The position numbers and the translations under genes were made by a program. Source: Pseudomonas fluorescens (lineage in GTDB: Bacteria > Pseudomonadota > Gammaproteobacteria > Pseudomonadales > Pseudomonadaceae). From it: 64,000 nucleotides of DNA. This document shows positions 1 to 7,647 of this stretch, piece by piece (within the stretch, counting starts at the first letter, position 1; each line of letters opens with the position of its first letter). The notes below the pieces were generated by a model that saw only the letters and a list, made by a program, of their open reading frames with translations, had not been told where the DNA came from and ran no database searches. The DNA is taken from the NCBI RefSeq assembly GCF_001307275.1, contig NZ_CP012831.1:6936501-7000500 (forward strand). Reading direction: 5' to 3'.

Positions 1-277
1 GCTCCGTGGATTTGGCATAAAGATCGATCGCCTTGTGGATCTGCTCAAGTTGTCCCTGCACCAGCAATGCATTCTGCTGAACCGACACCTGAATGTCTCG
101 TGTTGCACTTTGATGCAGGTACTCGATCTGAGAACTTCGAATGGACTGGTTGGTGATGAAGTAAGTGGTGATCAGCACACCCTCCACCAAAACAAGCGGC
201 AACAGGCTGGTACTGGCGAATGCTCGCCAGATCCATCTGCGCAAACTCACCCTCTTCTTCTTTGAAGTTGTTTGCAT
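1..277 (-). CDS. N-terminus of a membrane-anchored sensor protein (partial, runs off the left edge)
   Basis: A minus-strand frame starts at an ATG at 277 and stays open to the window edge (92 codons seen). It begins with a basic stretch (MQTTSKKKRVSLRR), followed by one hydrophobic helix at about residues 20-46 and then a polar, glutamine-rich segment typical of an extracytoplasmic sensor or coiled coil (IRSSQIEYLHQ, VQQNALLVQGQLEQ). This is the usual N-terminal layout of a sensor kinase, GGDEF/EAL protein or chemoreceptor, but the output domain lies outside the window, so the class is not known. It is divergent from the PAS-domain kinase starting near 511. No strong ribosome-binding site is visible before the ATG. 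Confidence 0.6.
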   Translation of the reverse strand, partial: MQTTSKKKRVSLRRWIWRAFASTSLLPLVLVEGVLITTYFITNQSIRSSQIEYLHQSATRDIQVSVQQNALLVQGQLEQIHKAIDLYAKSTE

Positions 278-510
278 AAGCACGCTCGTTGCGTTGGCGG
301 CACAAACGATATCACTGTGACATCAGTGTGAGCCCATCCTCGGTTTCTGTCCAACGGGACTCTCTTCTATCGTTCGCCGTCTACACGACCTTGCAGGTCC
401 CCCAGCATCGATCAAAAGCGTGTGGGCAGCCTTATGACCATAGTCGAACACTCGATTTCGGCCTCAAGACTTAAGCTATGCTCAAAAACAGTGATCAGAG
501 GATGGGGCGA

Positions 511-3507
511 ATGGATTCAGCCATAGCGGTAGCAACACCGTTCACGCAGGATGCGGATGACGTGGGTGTCGTGTTGCTGGATGCCCAGGGAACGTTGCTC
601 ATCATGGATGACTGCGCCAGTCGGCTACTGGGGCTGAGCGAAAGCGTCGCCGCCCTTGTTCCCTCGCCTGCATTGTTTTCTCTCAAGCGTCTGACTTTTG
701 AAAAGCACCTGACCCATGCGCGACTCAAAGGGAACTGGCATTTTCAAAGTGCGTCGGCGAACGGCGACACGCTGAAAGTGACACTCGACTACAGGGCACA
801 ACAATCCACATTCCTGGTGAAGATCCGCCACGCCGAACGCATCCACCTTGCCGAACAGGACTATCGCCTGGCGTTCGATTCTGCTGGCACAGGCCTGGCC
901 TTATTGCGAATGAGCGGTGAATGGATCGCGGCCAATCAAATGCTGTGTCAGATGCTCGGCTACACCGAAGCAGAACTTCGCGCCACATCTTTCCAGCGTT
1001 TGACGCATCCGGACGACACCGATATCAGTAAGGATGAATTGCACAGACTCATCCTGGGACACCGTACGAGCCTGACGTTGGAAAAACGCTACATCCGTAA
1101 GGACGGCAGCACGCTGTGGGCACGCCTGACCCTGGGCATCGCCCGTAACGCTGATGCAGAAGCGCTTTACTTCGTATCGCAGCTGGAAGACATCAGTGAA
1201 CATCTCGCCTTGCGTCAGGCATTGTTCAATAACGAACAGAAGTACCTCTCACTGGCCAAAAGCTCACAAAACATCATCCTTCGCTACAACCGGCTAGGAC
1301 AACAAATCTATGCCAATCCCGAGCTTGAGCGCGCCCGGGGTTTTCCCAACACTCACATCACCGAACGCGCCTCGACGCACAATCCGCTGGACGAATACTT
1401 TCGCACGCAAGTAGAACTTACGCTTTCAACCGGCGTAGCCAATACGTTCCTGCTGGAAAACAGGGGCTCACACTCACGTCGCTCCGTGGATTTCCTGTGC
1501 AACCTGACGCCGGAGCATGACGAAACAGGCGAGCTGTGCGGGGTGCTGGTCACCGCCCAGGATATCAGTGCGTTGCGCCGACAGGAGCGGGCCGAGAATG
1601 CGCGCTCCGCCATTTTTCAAAAGATGGTCACTCACGACACCCTCCGGGAGGTGCTGCCACTGCTCGGCGCCTACCTGGATATTCTGACGCCCGGGCTTCA
1701 CAACGCCATGGCCTTCAAGGCTGTGCCTGGCGACGAATCCCATCGCGCCCCTCCTACGGACACGTCCTCGATTGCAACCTGTCTGGCCGAAGATCTTGAT
1801 CGACACCCCGAGCGGTTCGAACACCATCACTTCATCGCTGATTTGAAAAGCGACGCCGCGGGCCTCGCGTTCAGCCAGCCCGCCTTGCAGGCAGGCTATC
1901 GAGGTTGTTGGGTAGAACCGGTGGTCAATAAGACCGGTGTCGCGATGGGGGCCATCCTGTTGTTCGTCGGTGGGGACGCCCAACTGAGCGAGCAGGATCG
2001 CAAGCATGCACAAATGGCCAGTCATATCGGTGCCATCGCCTGGGAGCGCTGCTCGGCCCACAGCCACCTGGCGCAAAGCGAACGCCGTTACCGCGAAGTC
2101 TTCGACCATTCGCAAGATATGCTTTGCCTGCTCGCCGTGGATGCCGACCAGCAACTCAGTTGCCTGGAGGCCAATCCAAAGCTATGCGAAATGCTCGCCA
2201 AAAGTCACTCCGACATGATCGGCCAATCGTTGGGCCAGTGCCTGGAAAAAGAAGCCGCCAGTATCGTCGAGGCGATCTGCCTGCACTGCATCGCCGTGGG
2301 AGCCCCCATCGAACTGGATGCACATCTGCCCTGCGGTCAGCGCTCACTCGTTGTCCATTTCAACCTGGTACCCGTAGCCGATTCAAACGGGCGCTTGCAT
2401 CGCCTGGTGTGCATTGCTCGCAACATTACCGACATCCTGGAGGCCCAGCGCAACGAACTGGCCCGGCAGCAGGAAATCGGCACGCTGGTTGAAAACTCTC
2501 CGGACGGTATTGCACGACTGAGTCGAACGGCAGAGCTGCTGTTCGTCAATCCGGCATTGGAAGCCTGGCTGGATCGCCCGCAAATCGATTTACTGCACAA
2601 GGACCTGCTCGAGATTCTGCCGAAAAACCTGCAGAGCCAATTATTCCATGCAGCCGTCATCGAAGCGGTGGAAAAAGGCCAGCCTCTGGAGCATGAATAT
2701 GTGCTCACCGAGCAACATCGATTGCAGCGCGTCTATCACATCAGTCTCGTTCCCGAGCAGGACATCCAGGGAAAAATCGCCACCGTTCTGGCTGTCGTTC
2801 GCGACATATCGCAGCTACGCCTGGCCGAACTGCGCCTGGCTTCGCTCAACAAGCAACTGCGCCAACTGATGTCCAGTCGAGAAAGTGCGCGGGAAGAGGA
2901 ACGCAAACTCATTGCGCAGGAGATCCACGATGAGCTCGGACAACATCTGACCGCCATACGCATGGGCACTTCGCTGCTGCGCTTCCAGTACGGCGAGCAA
3001 CTGCCCCAGCTCAGCGAACAGGTGGCACGCCTGCTGCAACTGATCGACCAAACGGTGCAGGTGGTCAGGAACATTTCCACCAGCCTGCGCCCCTCCATCC
3101 TTAACATGGGCATCGTCGCGTCATTGGAATGGCTGACCGACACGTTCAAGCAGCAATGGGGCATCGACTGCAACCTGCAGGTTCCTGCGCAAAAAATCCG
3201 TTTGGACGATGCCAGCGCAACCGCTGCATTTCGGATCGCCCAGGAGTCGCTGACCAACATCGCCCGGCACGCCGAAGCCACTCGGGTCGATATCAGGTTT
3301 GAGCAAGGCGAGCATGACTGGTCACTGGAAATCACCGACAACGGCAAGGGCTTCGAGCAACGCGAACAATCATCCAGGACCCTCGGCTTGCTGGGAATGC
3401 GCGAACGGGGCCTGACCTTGGGGGGAACCACCACCATATCCAGCACCCCGGGCAGCGGCACGACTGTCCAACTACGTGTACCCGCTTCAAGGAGTCAAGA
3501 CTCATGA
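511..3507 (+). CDS. Multi-PAS/GAF cytoplasmic sensor histidine kinase (NarL-partner type)
   Basis: The protein is about 998 aa. Several PAS-like sensory domains are visible: one near the N-terminus, a clear one with an AANQMLCQMLGY core followed by a PAC segment, one after LAQSERRYREVF, and one after LVENSPDGIARL. A GAF-like stretch lies in the middle. The C-terminus is a HisKA_3 dimerisation domain with the phospho-acceptor His806 in EIHDELGQHL, then a HATPase_c domain with an N box (AQESLTNIARH) and a DNGKGF G box. No transmembrane helix is evident, so it should sense a cytoplasmic signal. The start at 511 has an AGAGG 9 bases upstream; an in-frame ATG at 478 is also possible but has no clear ribosome-binding site. 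The stop overlaps the next gene by ATGA, so it is translationally coupled to the response regulator, its obvious partner. Confidence 0.93.
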   Translation: MDSAIAVATPFTQDADDVGVVLLDAQGTLLIMDDCASRLLGLSESVAALVPSPALFSLKRLTFEKHLTHARLKGNWHFQSASANGDTLKVTLDYRAQQSTFLVKIRHAERIHLAEQDYRLAFDSAGTGLALLRMSGEWIAANQMLCQMLGYTEAELRATSFQRLTHPDDTDISKDELHRLILGHRTSLTLEKRYIRKDGSTLWARLTLGIARNADAEALYFVSQLEDISEHLALRQALFNNEQKYLSLAKSSQNIILRYNRLGQQIYANPELERARGFPNTHITERASTHNPLDEYFRTQVELTLSTGVANTFLLENRGSHSRRSVDFLCNLTPEHDETGELCGVLVTAQDISALRRQERAENARSAIFQKMVTHDTLREVLPLLGAYLDILTPGLHNAMAFKAVPGDESHRAPPTDTSSIATCLAEDLDRHPERFEHHHFIADLKSDAAGLAFSQPALQAGYRGCWVEPVVNKTGVAMGAILLFVGGDAQLSEQDRKHAQMASHIGAIAWERCSAHSHLAQSERRYREVFDHSQDMLCLLAVDADQQLSCLEANPKLCEMLAKSHSDMIGQSLGQCLEKEAASIVEAICLHCIAVGAPIELDAHLPCGQRSLVVHFNLVPVADSNGRLHRLVCIARNITDILEAQRNELARQQEIGTLVENSPDGIARLSRTAELLFVNPALEAWLDRPQIDLLHKDLLEILPKNLQSQLFHAAVIEAVEKGQPLEHEYVLTEQHRLQRVYHISLVPEQDIQGKIATVLAVVRDISQLRLAELRLASLNKQLRQLMSSRESAREEERKLIAQEIHDELGQHLTAIRMGTSLLRFQYGEQLPQLSEQVARLLQLIDQTVQVVRNISTSLRPSILNMGIVASLEWLTDTFKQQWGIDCNLQVPAQKIRLDDASATAAFRIAQESLTNIARHAEATRVDIRFEQGEHDWSLEITDNGKGFEQREQSSRTLGLLGMRERGLTLGGTTTISSTPGSGTTVQLRVPASRSQDS

Positions 3508-4133
3508 TCCGTTTAATGGTGGCCGACGATCACACGATCATGCGCGAAGGCCTCAAGCAATTGTTCGCGCTGGTCAAGGATATTGCCGTGGTGGCAGAAG
3601 CGGAGAACGGGGCCCAGGTCCTGGAGTTGTTGCGCCATACCGAGATCGATGTGCTCCTGCTCGACATGACCATGCCTGGTTCGAGTGGCGAGGACCTGAT
3701 TGGCCGTATCCACGCCCATTACCCCAAGCTGCCGATGCTCATCCTGAGCATGCACAATGAAGCCCACATCGCCCAGCGAGCCCTACGCGCCGGCGCTTCA
3801 GGTTACATGACCAAGGACCGCGACCCGGAAGCGCTGCTGGCGGCGATCCGCAAGGTGAGCACCGGCGCGCGCTACCTCGATCCACAACTGGCCGAACAAA
3901 TCGCACTGCAAAGCAGCGGTGTGACACCCGAGAACGCCTCGCAGAGCCTGACCTCCCGTGAATTCCAGATCCTGCGCATGCTGGCCCAAGGGCTGAGCGT
4001 CAACCAGATCGCCGAACAACTGGTGATCAGCAACAAGACCGTCAGCACGCACAAGACTCGGCTGATGGAAAAGATGTGCTTTGCCACCAGTACCGATCTG
4101 GTGCGCTACGCCTTGAATGAAGGGCTGGTCTGA
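3504..4133 (+). CDS. NarL/FixJ-family response regulator
   Basis: This 209-aa protein has an N-terminal receiver domain (ADD acidic pocket at residues 7-9, phospho-acceptor Asp54 in LLLDMTMPG, Lys in MTKD) and a C-terminal LuxR-type helix-turn-helix (SLTSREFQILRMLAQGLS, then NQIAEQLVISNKTVSTHK). It is normally phosphorylated by a HisKA_3 kinase and then binds an inverted repeat in target promoters. The gene overlaps the upstream kinase gene by 4 bases (ATGA), which makes the two a cognate pair. It converges on cheB with only 12 bases between the stop codons. Its targets are not shown directly; two GTAGG-N6-CCTAC palindromes upstream of the nearby che and HD-GYP genes are candidate sites by inference. 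Confidence 0.95.
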   Translation: MIRLMVADDHTIMREGLKQLFALVKDIAVVAEAENGAQVLELLRHTEIDVLLLDMTMPGSSGEDLIGRIHAHYPKLPMLILSMHNEAHIAQRALRAGASGYMTKDRDPEALLAAIRKVSTGARYLDPQLAEQIALQSSGVTPENASQSLTSREFQILRMLAQGLSVNQIAEQLVISNKTVSTHKTRLMEKMCFATSTDLVRYALNEGLV

Positions 4134-4145
4134 AGACGCCGCGAC

Positions 4146-5222
4146 TCAGGGCTGATGACCGCGAACGCCAAGGATGGCGGAAGCAATCTGCTCCAGGGGC
4201 AGCTCACGCTCGACCGCGCCCAGCTTGAACGCCTCGCGCGGCATTCCATACACCACGCACGACTCTTCATCCTGCCCCAAGGTCCTGGCGCCGGCATCAC
4301 GCATCTCCTTGAGGCCCCGAGCGCCATCATCCCCCATGCCCGTCATGATGATGCCCAAGGCATTGCTGCCTGCGCTGCGTGCGACCGAACGGAACAATAC
4401 ATCCACCGAGGGTCGATGTCGGCTGACGGGAGGTCCCTGCACAATATCCACCTGGTATTGGGCGCCACTGCGCTTGACCAGCATGTGAGTGCCTCCCGGT
4501 GCGATCAGCGCCCGCCCGGGAATGATGCGATCACCCTGTACCGCCTCGCGAACCTCGATCTCGCAAACGTGATTGAGGCGCTCGGCGAAGGCGGCGGTAA
4601 ACTTCTCCGGCATGTGCTGCACCACGACAATGCCGGGACATACCCGCGACAACCCTTGCAGGACCTGTTCAAGGGCCTGGGTGCCTCCGGTGGAAGTGCC
4701 TATGGCAACGATGCTTTCAGTCGTGCGGGCCATGGCTACGGACGCAGGGGACAGGATCGAGTCGGCACTGAGCCGGGGCGGTACGTCGACAGGCGCCCGG
4801 GCGCCCACCAGGCGCCGCAGGTTGGCCTTCGCTGCGCCCCTGACGGCCTGGACCAGTTCGTCCGCGTTTTCAGTCAGGAACTGTCGCAGGTTGGACTGTG
4901 GCTTGGTGACGATACTGACTGCACCGGCCGCCAACGCCTGCAAGGTGGTCTTGGCGCCCTTCTCTGTCAGCGTCGAACAAATCACCACCGGCGTAGGCTT
5001 TTGCGCCATCAGTTTTTTCAGGAAGGTAATGCCGTCCATTCGTGGCATCTCGACGTCCAACACAATGACGTCAGGCCATTGCCTGCTCATCTTCTCCATG
5101 GCGTACACCGGATCGACGGCGACGTCGATCACCTGGATTCCACTGGCCTGGTTCAGAACCGCACTCAGCACCTGGCGCACCACGGCGGAATCATCCACGA
5201 TCAAGACCTTGATATCCGTCAT
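4146..5222 (-). CDS. cheB: CheB: chemotaxis protein-glutamate methylesterase/glutaminase
   Basis: The 358-aa protein has a receiver domain (Asp56 in IVLDVEMPRMDG) linked to a methylesterase domain. The catalytic triad can be read as Ser177 in AIGTSTGG, His203 in VVQHMPEKF and the Asp in MTGMGDDGARG. It removes methyl groups from chemoreceptor glutamates and deamidates glutamines, so it sets adaptation together with CheR. It is the last gene of the minus-strand che operon and its ATG overlaps the cheD stop by one base (TGATG). The length is normal for CheB. It converges on the NarL-type regulator gene. Confidence 0.97.
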   Translation of the reverse strand: MTDIKVLIVDDSAVVRQVLSAVLNQASGIQVIDVAVDPVYAMEKMSRQWPDVIVLDVEMPRMDGITFLKKLMAQKPTPVVICSTLTEKGAKTTLQALAAGAVSIVTKPQSNLRQFLTENADELVQAVRGAAKANLRRLVGARAPVDVPPRLSADSILSPASVAMARTTESIVAIGTSTGGTQALEQVLQGLSRVCPGIVVVQHMPEKFTAAFAERLNHVCEIEVREAVQGDRIIPGRALIAPGGTHMLVKRSGAQYQVDIVQGPPVSRHRPSVDVLFRSVARSAGSNALGIIMTGMGDDGARGLKEMRDAGARTLGQDEESCVVYGMPREAFKLGAVERELPLEQIASAILGVRGHQP

Positions 5223-5740
5223 CAGACATTACTCTTGGGCGATTCGAATACTTTGCGTACCGAATCGGCATGATTGAGCTGAAGGCGTCCAGTGCTCACA
5301 TCGAACACCAAGTGACGATACCCCCGGCCACCTACGTGATAGGCCCGGCATTGCAACCCATGGTCCTGGATCAGGCGCCTGGCGGCATTGACGTTCTGTT
5401 GGCCAATCCCGATAGCGTCACCGCGCTCCACTCCGGGAAACATGTCAGCCCCGCCAAAAAGGCTCACCTCGAACTGCTCGGGCCGGGCGCCCGCTTGATG
5501 AATGCACTCGAACAGCAGCATCAATGCATCCGTCGCATAACGACCGTTCAGGTGTCCCGCGCCGTGGCCTCCTCGACGAGGCAACATGAAATGACACATG
5601 CCGCCCAACAAGCGTTGCGGATGCCAGAACACCAGGGCAACACAAGACCCCAGCACCGTACATAAGCGCATCTGGCGCCCTCCGAACGCCACCTCGCCGG
5701 GCTGCAGGAAATATTCGACCACCCGAGCCATCTCAAGCAT
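5222..5740 (-). CDS. cheD: CheD: chemoreceptor glutamine deamidase
   Basis: The 172-aa protein shows the CheD signature: the catalytic Cys in CTVLGSCVAL, the His in GGMCHFMLP, and a later FGGADMFPG segment. CheD deamidates receptor glutamines and in some species interacts with CheC or CheY. The start chosen is the ATG at 5740 (MLEMARVVEYF), which overlaps the cheR stop by 8 bases, as expected for coupled translation; longer in-frame starts would lie deep inside cheR. It sits between cheR and cheB, as is common in accessory Pseudomonas che clusters. Confidence 0.94.
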   Translation of the reverse strand: MLEMARVVEYFLQPGEVAFGGRQMRLCTVLGSCVALVFWHPQRLLGGMCHFMLPRRGGHGAGHLNGRYATDALMLLFECIHQAGARPEQFEVSLFGGADMFPGVERGDAIGIGQQNVNAARRLIQDHGLQCRAYHVGGRGYRHLVFDVSTGRLQLNHADSVRKVFESPKSNV

Positions 5741-6536
5741 CCGGTTTGCGATAGATCGAAGGCTTGACCACCTGCAATTCATCGCTGATACCATTCAGGC
5801 TTTCCGAATGGCTCACGATGAAATAGCCCCCCGGCCTCAGGTGTTTGCTCAAGCGCTTCACCACTTCGGACTTGGTCTGGTTATCGAAATAGATCATCAC
5901 GTTGCGCAGGAAGATCACGTCGAACTGCCCCACCGAAGGCAGCGCATTGTTCAAGTTGATCGAAGTGAACGTGATCCGTGACGCCAACGCGCGGTCGACC
6001 ATGAAAATACCGTTGTTGCAGCCCACACCCTTCAGGCAGTACTTGTTCAACAGCGCCTCGGGAATACCGCGGATACCATCCAGTGGGTAGCGTCCGCCCT
6101 GGGCTTTTTCCAGCACCCGGCTACTGATATCGGAAGCGAGGATCTCCCATGGCCGGGTGCCCAGGCTGTCGGCCAGCACCATGGCCAGGGTGTAGGGTTC
6201 CTCTCCCGTGGAGCAGGCACCACTCCAGATACGCACTGGGCCATTGCCACGAAGCCCGGGAAGAATCACGTCGCGCAGAAACTCGAAATGCTTGGGTTCG
6301 CGGAAAAAGTAGGTTTCGTTGGTGGTCAGCAAGTCCACCGCCATTTGCAACTCGGCCCGGTCCTTCATCAGCAAACGGTAATAGCTGCCATAGGTGGTCA
6401 AGTTGAAAAACTGCAGACGCTTGGCCAAGCGGCCACTGACCAGCTGTTTCTTGGCGACGGATAAGCTGATCCCGGCGATTTCATGAATCATTGACCGGAA
6501 CTGCTGGAACTCGTTGTCGGAGAGAACGGCATTCAT
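5733..6536 (-). CDS. cheR: CheR: chemoreceptor glutamate O-methyltransferase
   Basis: The 267-aa SAM-dependent methyltransferase has an N-terminal helical CheR domain and a C-terminal methyltransferase domain. The family motifs TTNETYFFREPKHFEF, WSGACSTGEEPYTLAM (SAM binding) and VIFLRNVMIYFD are present. It methylates glutamates in the signalling helices of the MCPs encoded in the same operon. Start 6536 overlaps the stop of the upstream cheW by ATGA; an upstream in-frame start would lie within cheW and lacks support. No C-terminal TPR extension is present. Confidence 0.96.
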   Translation of the reverse strand: MNAVLSDNEFQQFRSMIHEIAGISLSVAKKQLVSGRLAKRLQFFNLTTYGSYYRLLMKDRAELQMAVDLLTTNETYFFREPKHFEFLRDVILPGLRGNGPVRIWSGACSTGEEPYTLAMVLADSLGTRPWEILASDISSRVLEKAQGGRYPLDGIRGIPEALLNKYCLKGVGCNNGIFMVDRALASRITFTSINLNNALPSVGQFDVIFLRNVMIYFDNQTKSEVVKRLSKHLRPGGYFIVSHSESLNGISDELQVVKPSIYRKPDA

Positions 6537-7057
6537 GCTTGCAACCCGTCCTCGTTGATGTTCGAAGGAAACAGCGCCGACCAATCATCGCTTCCGAGCA
6601 TGCGCTCGATGTCCAGCAACAAGACGAAACGATCACTGAGCTTGCCAATCCCCACCACGAACTCAGGGCTAAGGCGCCCCTGGAGTGCCGGTGCCGGCTC
6701 GATCTGCTCGGCCGGTATCTCCAGCACCTCGCTGACGGCGTCCACGATGATGCCCACCAGGCCTGTGCCACCGCTGCCGTGGACTTCCAGCATGACGATG
6801 CAGGTGCGTGGGTTTTCCAAAGTCTGGGCGCCGCCAAAACACAATCCGAGATCCAGCACTGGAATGGCCGCACCGCGCAGGTTGGTGATGCCGCGAACCT
6901 TTGGCGGCGCCATCGGCAACGGGGTAATCGGGCCGTATTCGACAATCTCCCGGACGCACAGGGTACCTACCGCAAACATCTCCTGACCCACGCTGAAGGT
7001 CAGGTACTGTGGGGCTGCCGTCCCTGGGGCCGGCGAACGCGATGCGGATATGGACAT
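6533..7057 (-). CDS. cheW: CheW-type coupling protein (copy 2 in the operon)
   Basis: The 174-aa single-domain CheW has the conserved elements FAVGTLCVREIVEYGPIT, RGITNLRGAAIPVLDL and a VGIIVDAVSEV segment. CheW bridges chemoreceptor tips to the CheA P5 domain in the cytoplasmic array. It follows a second, clearly different cheW after a 74-base spacer and is coupled to cheR by a 4-base overlap. Two adapters in one operon may serve different receptors (for example the small membrane MCP and the poly-HAMP MCP); that is inference. Confidence 0.95.
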   Translation of the reverse strand: MSISASRSPAPGTAAPQYLTFSVGQEMFAVGTLCVREIVEYGPITPLPMAPPKVRGITNLRGAAIPVLDLGLCFGGAQTLENPRTCIVMLEVHGSGGTGLVGIIVDAVSEVLEIPAEQIEPAPALQGRLSPEFVVGIGKLSDRFVLLLDIERMLGSDDWSALFPSNINEDGLQA

Positions 7058-7131
7058 GTTTCACTCCTCGGGACCCACCGCAGGCGGCGGCCCCCTCTCA
7101 AGACAACGTACGCACGCGTGGGCGCGACGAC

Positions 7132-7644
7132 TCAATGCAACTGGCTGGCGATCTCACGGACACACAGCACCTGGTCGAGCTGAAGCACCGTCAGGAACGC
7201 CCCTCGTATCTTGACCATCCCTCGAATGAAGTCTTCACGGATCCGGTTCCCGATCGCTGGCGCGGCCTTGATGTCGGCCAGCTCGATTTCGATCACTTCG
7301 CTCACCGAGTCGACGACAATGCCCAGCACGTGGGGTTCGCCTTCCTGGATCAACTCCAGGATAACGATGCAGGTCCTGTTGCCTTGCTGCGTGGTGCCCT
7401 TGCCAAAGCGCGCCTGCAGATCGATCACCGGGACCACCGAACCGCGGAGGTTGATCACCCCGCGGATAAAGTCCGGCATCATCGGTACGCTTGTCACCTG
7501 GCCGTATTCGATGATCTCGCGTACACACAAGGTATCGATTGCATAGACCTCCCTGGCGGACACGAATGTCAGGAATTGCAGGAACTCGCTGTCGCAAGGA
7601 CTCTGCGGCGCATACTCGAAATGACTCACGACTGCAGCGTCCAT
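7132..7644 (-). CDS. cheW: CheW-type coupling protein (copy 1 in the operon)
   Basis: The 170-aa protein is a stand-alone CheW domain with YAIDTLCVREIIEYGQVT, RGVINLRGSVVPVIDL and LGIVVDSVSEVIEI. It starts 4 bases after the stop of the poly-HAMP chemoreceptor gene, so the two are probably made together. It resembles the following cheW in plan, but the N-terminus and the C-terminal third differ clearly, so this is an old duplication rather than a recent one. It should couple CheA to receptors at the cytoplasmic array. Confidence 0.95.
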   Translation of the reverse strand: MDAAVVSHFEYAPQSPCDSEFLQFLTFVSAREVYAIDTLCVREIIEYGQVTSVPMMPDFIRGVINLRGSVVPVIDLQARFGKGTTQQGNRTCIVILELIQEGEPHVLGIVVDSVSEVIEIELADIKAAPAIGNRIREDFIRGMVKIRGAFLTVLQLDQVLCVREIASQLH

Positions 7645-7647
7645 GGC

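Noticed and set aside
4155..5273. A plus-strand open frame opposite cheB
   Set aside because: cheB has all catalytic residues; the opposite frame has no recognisable domain.
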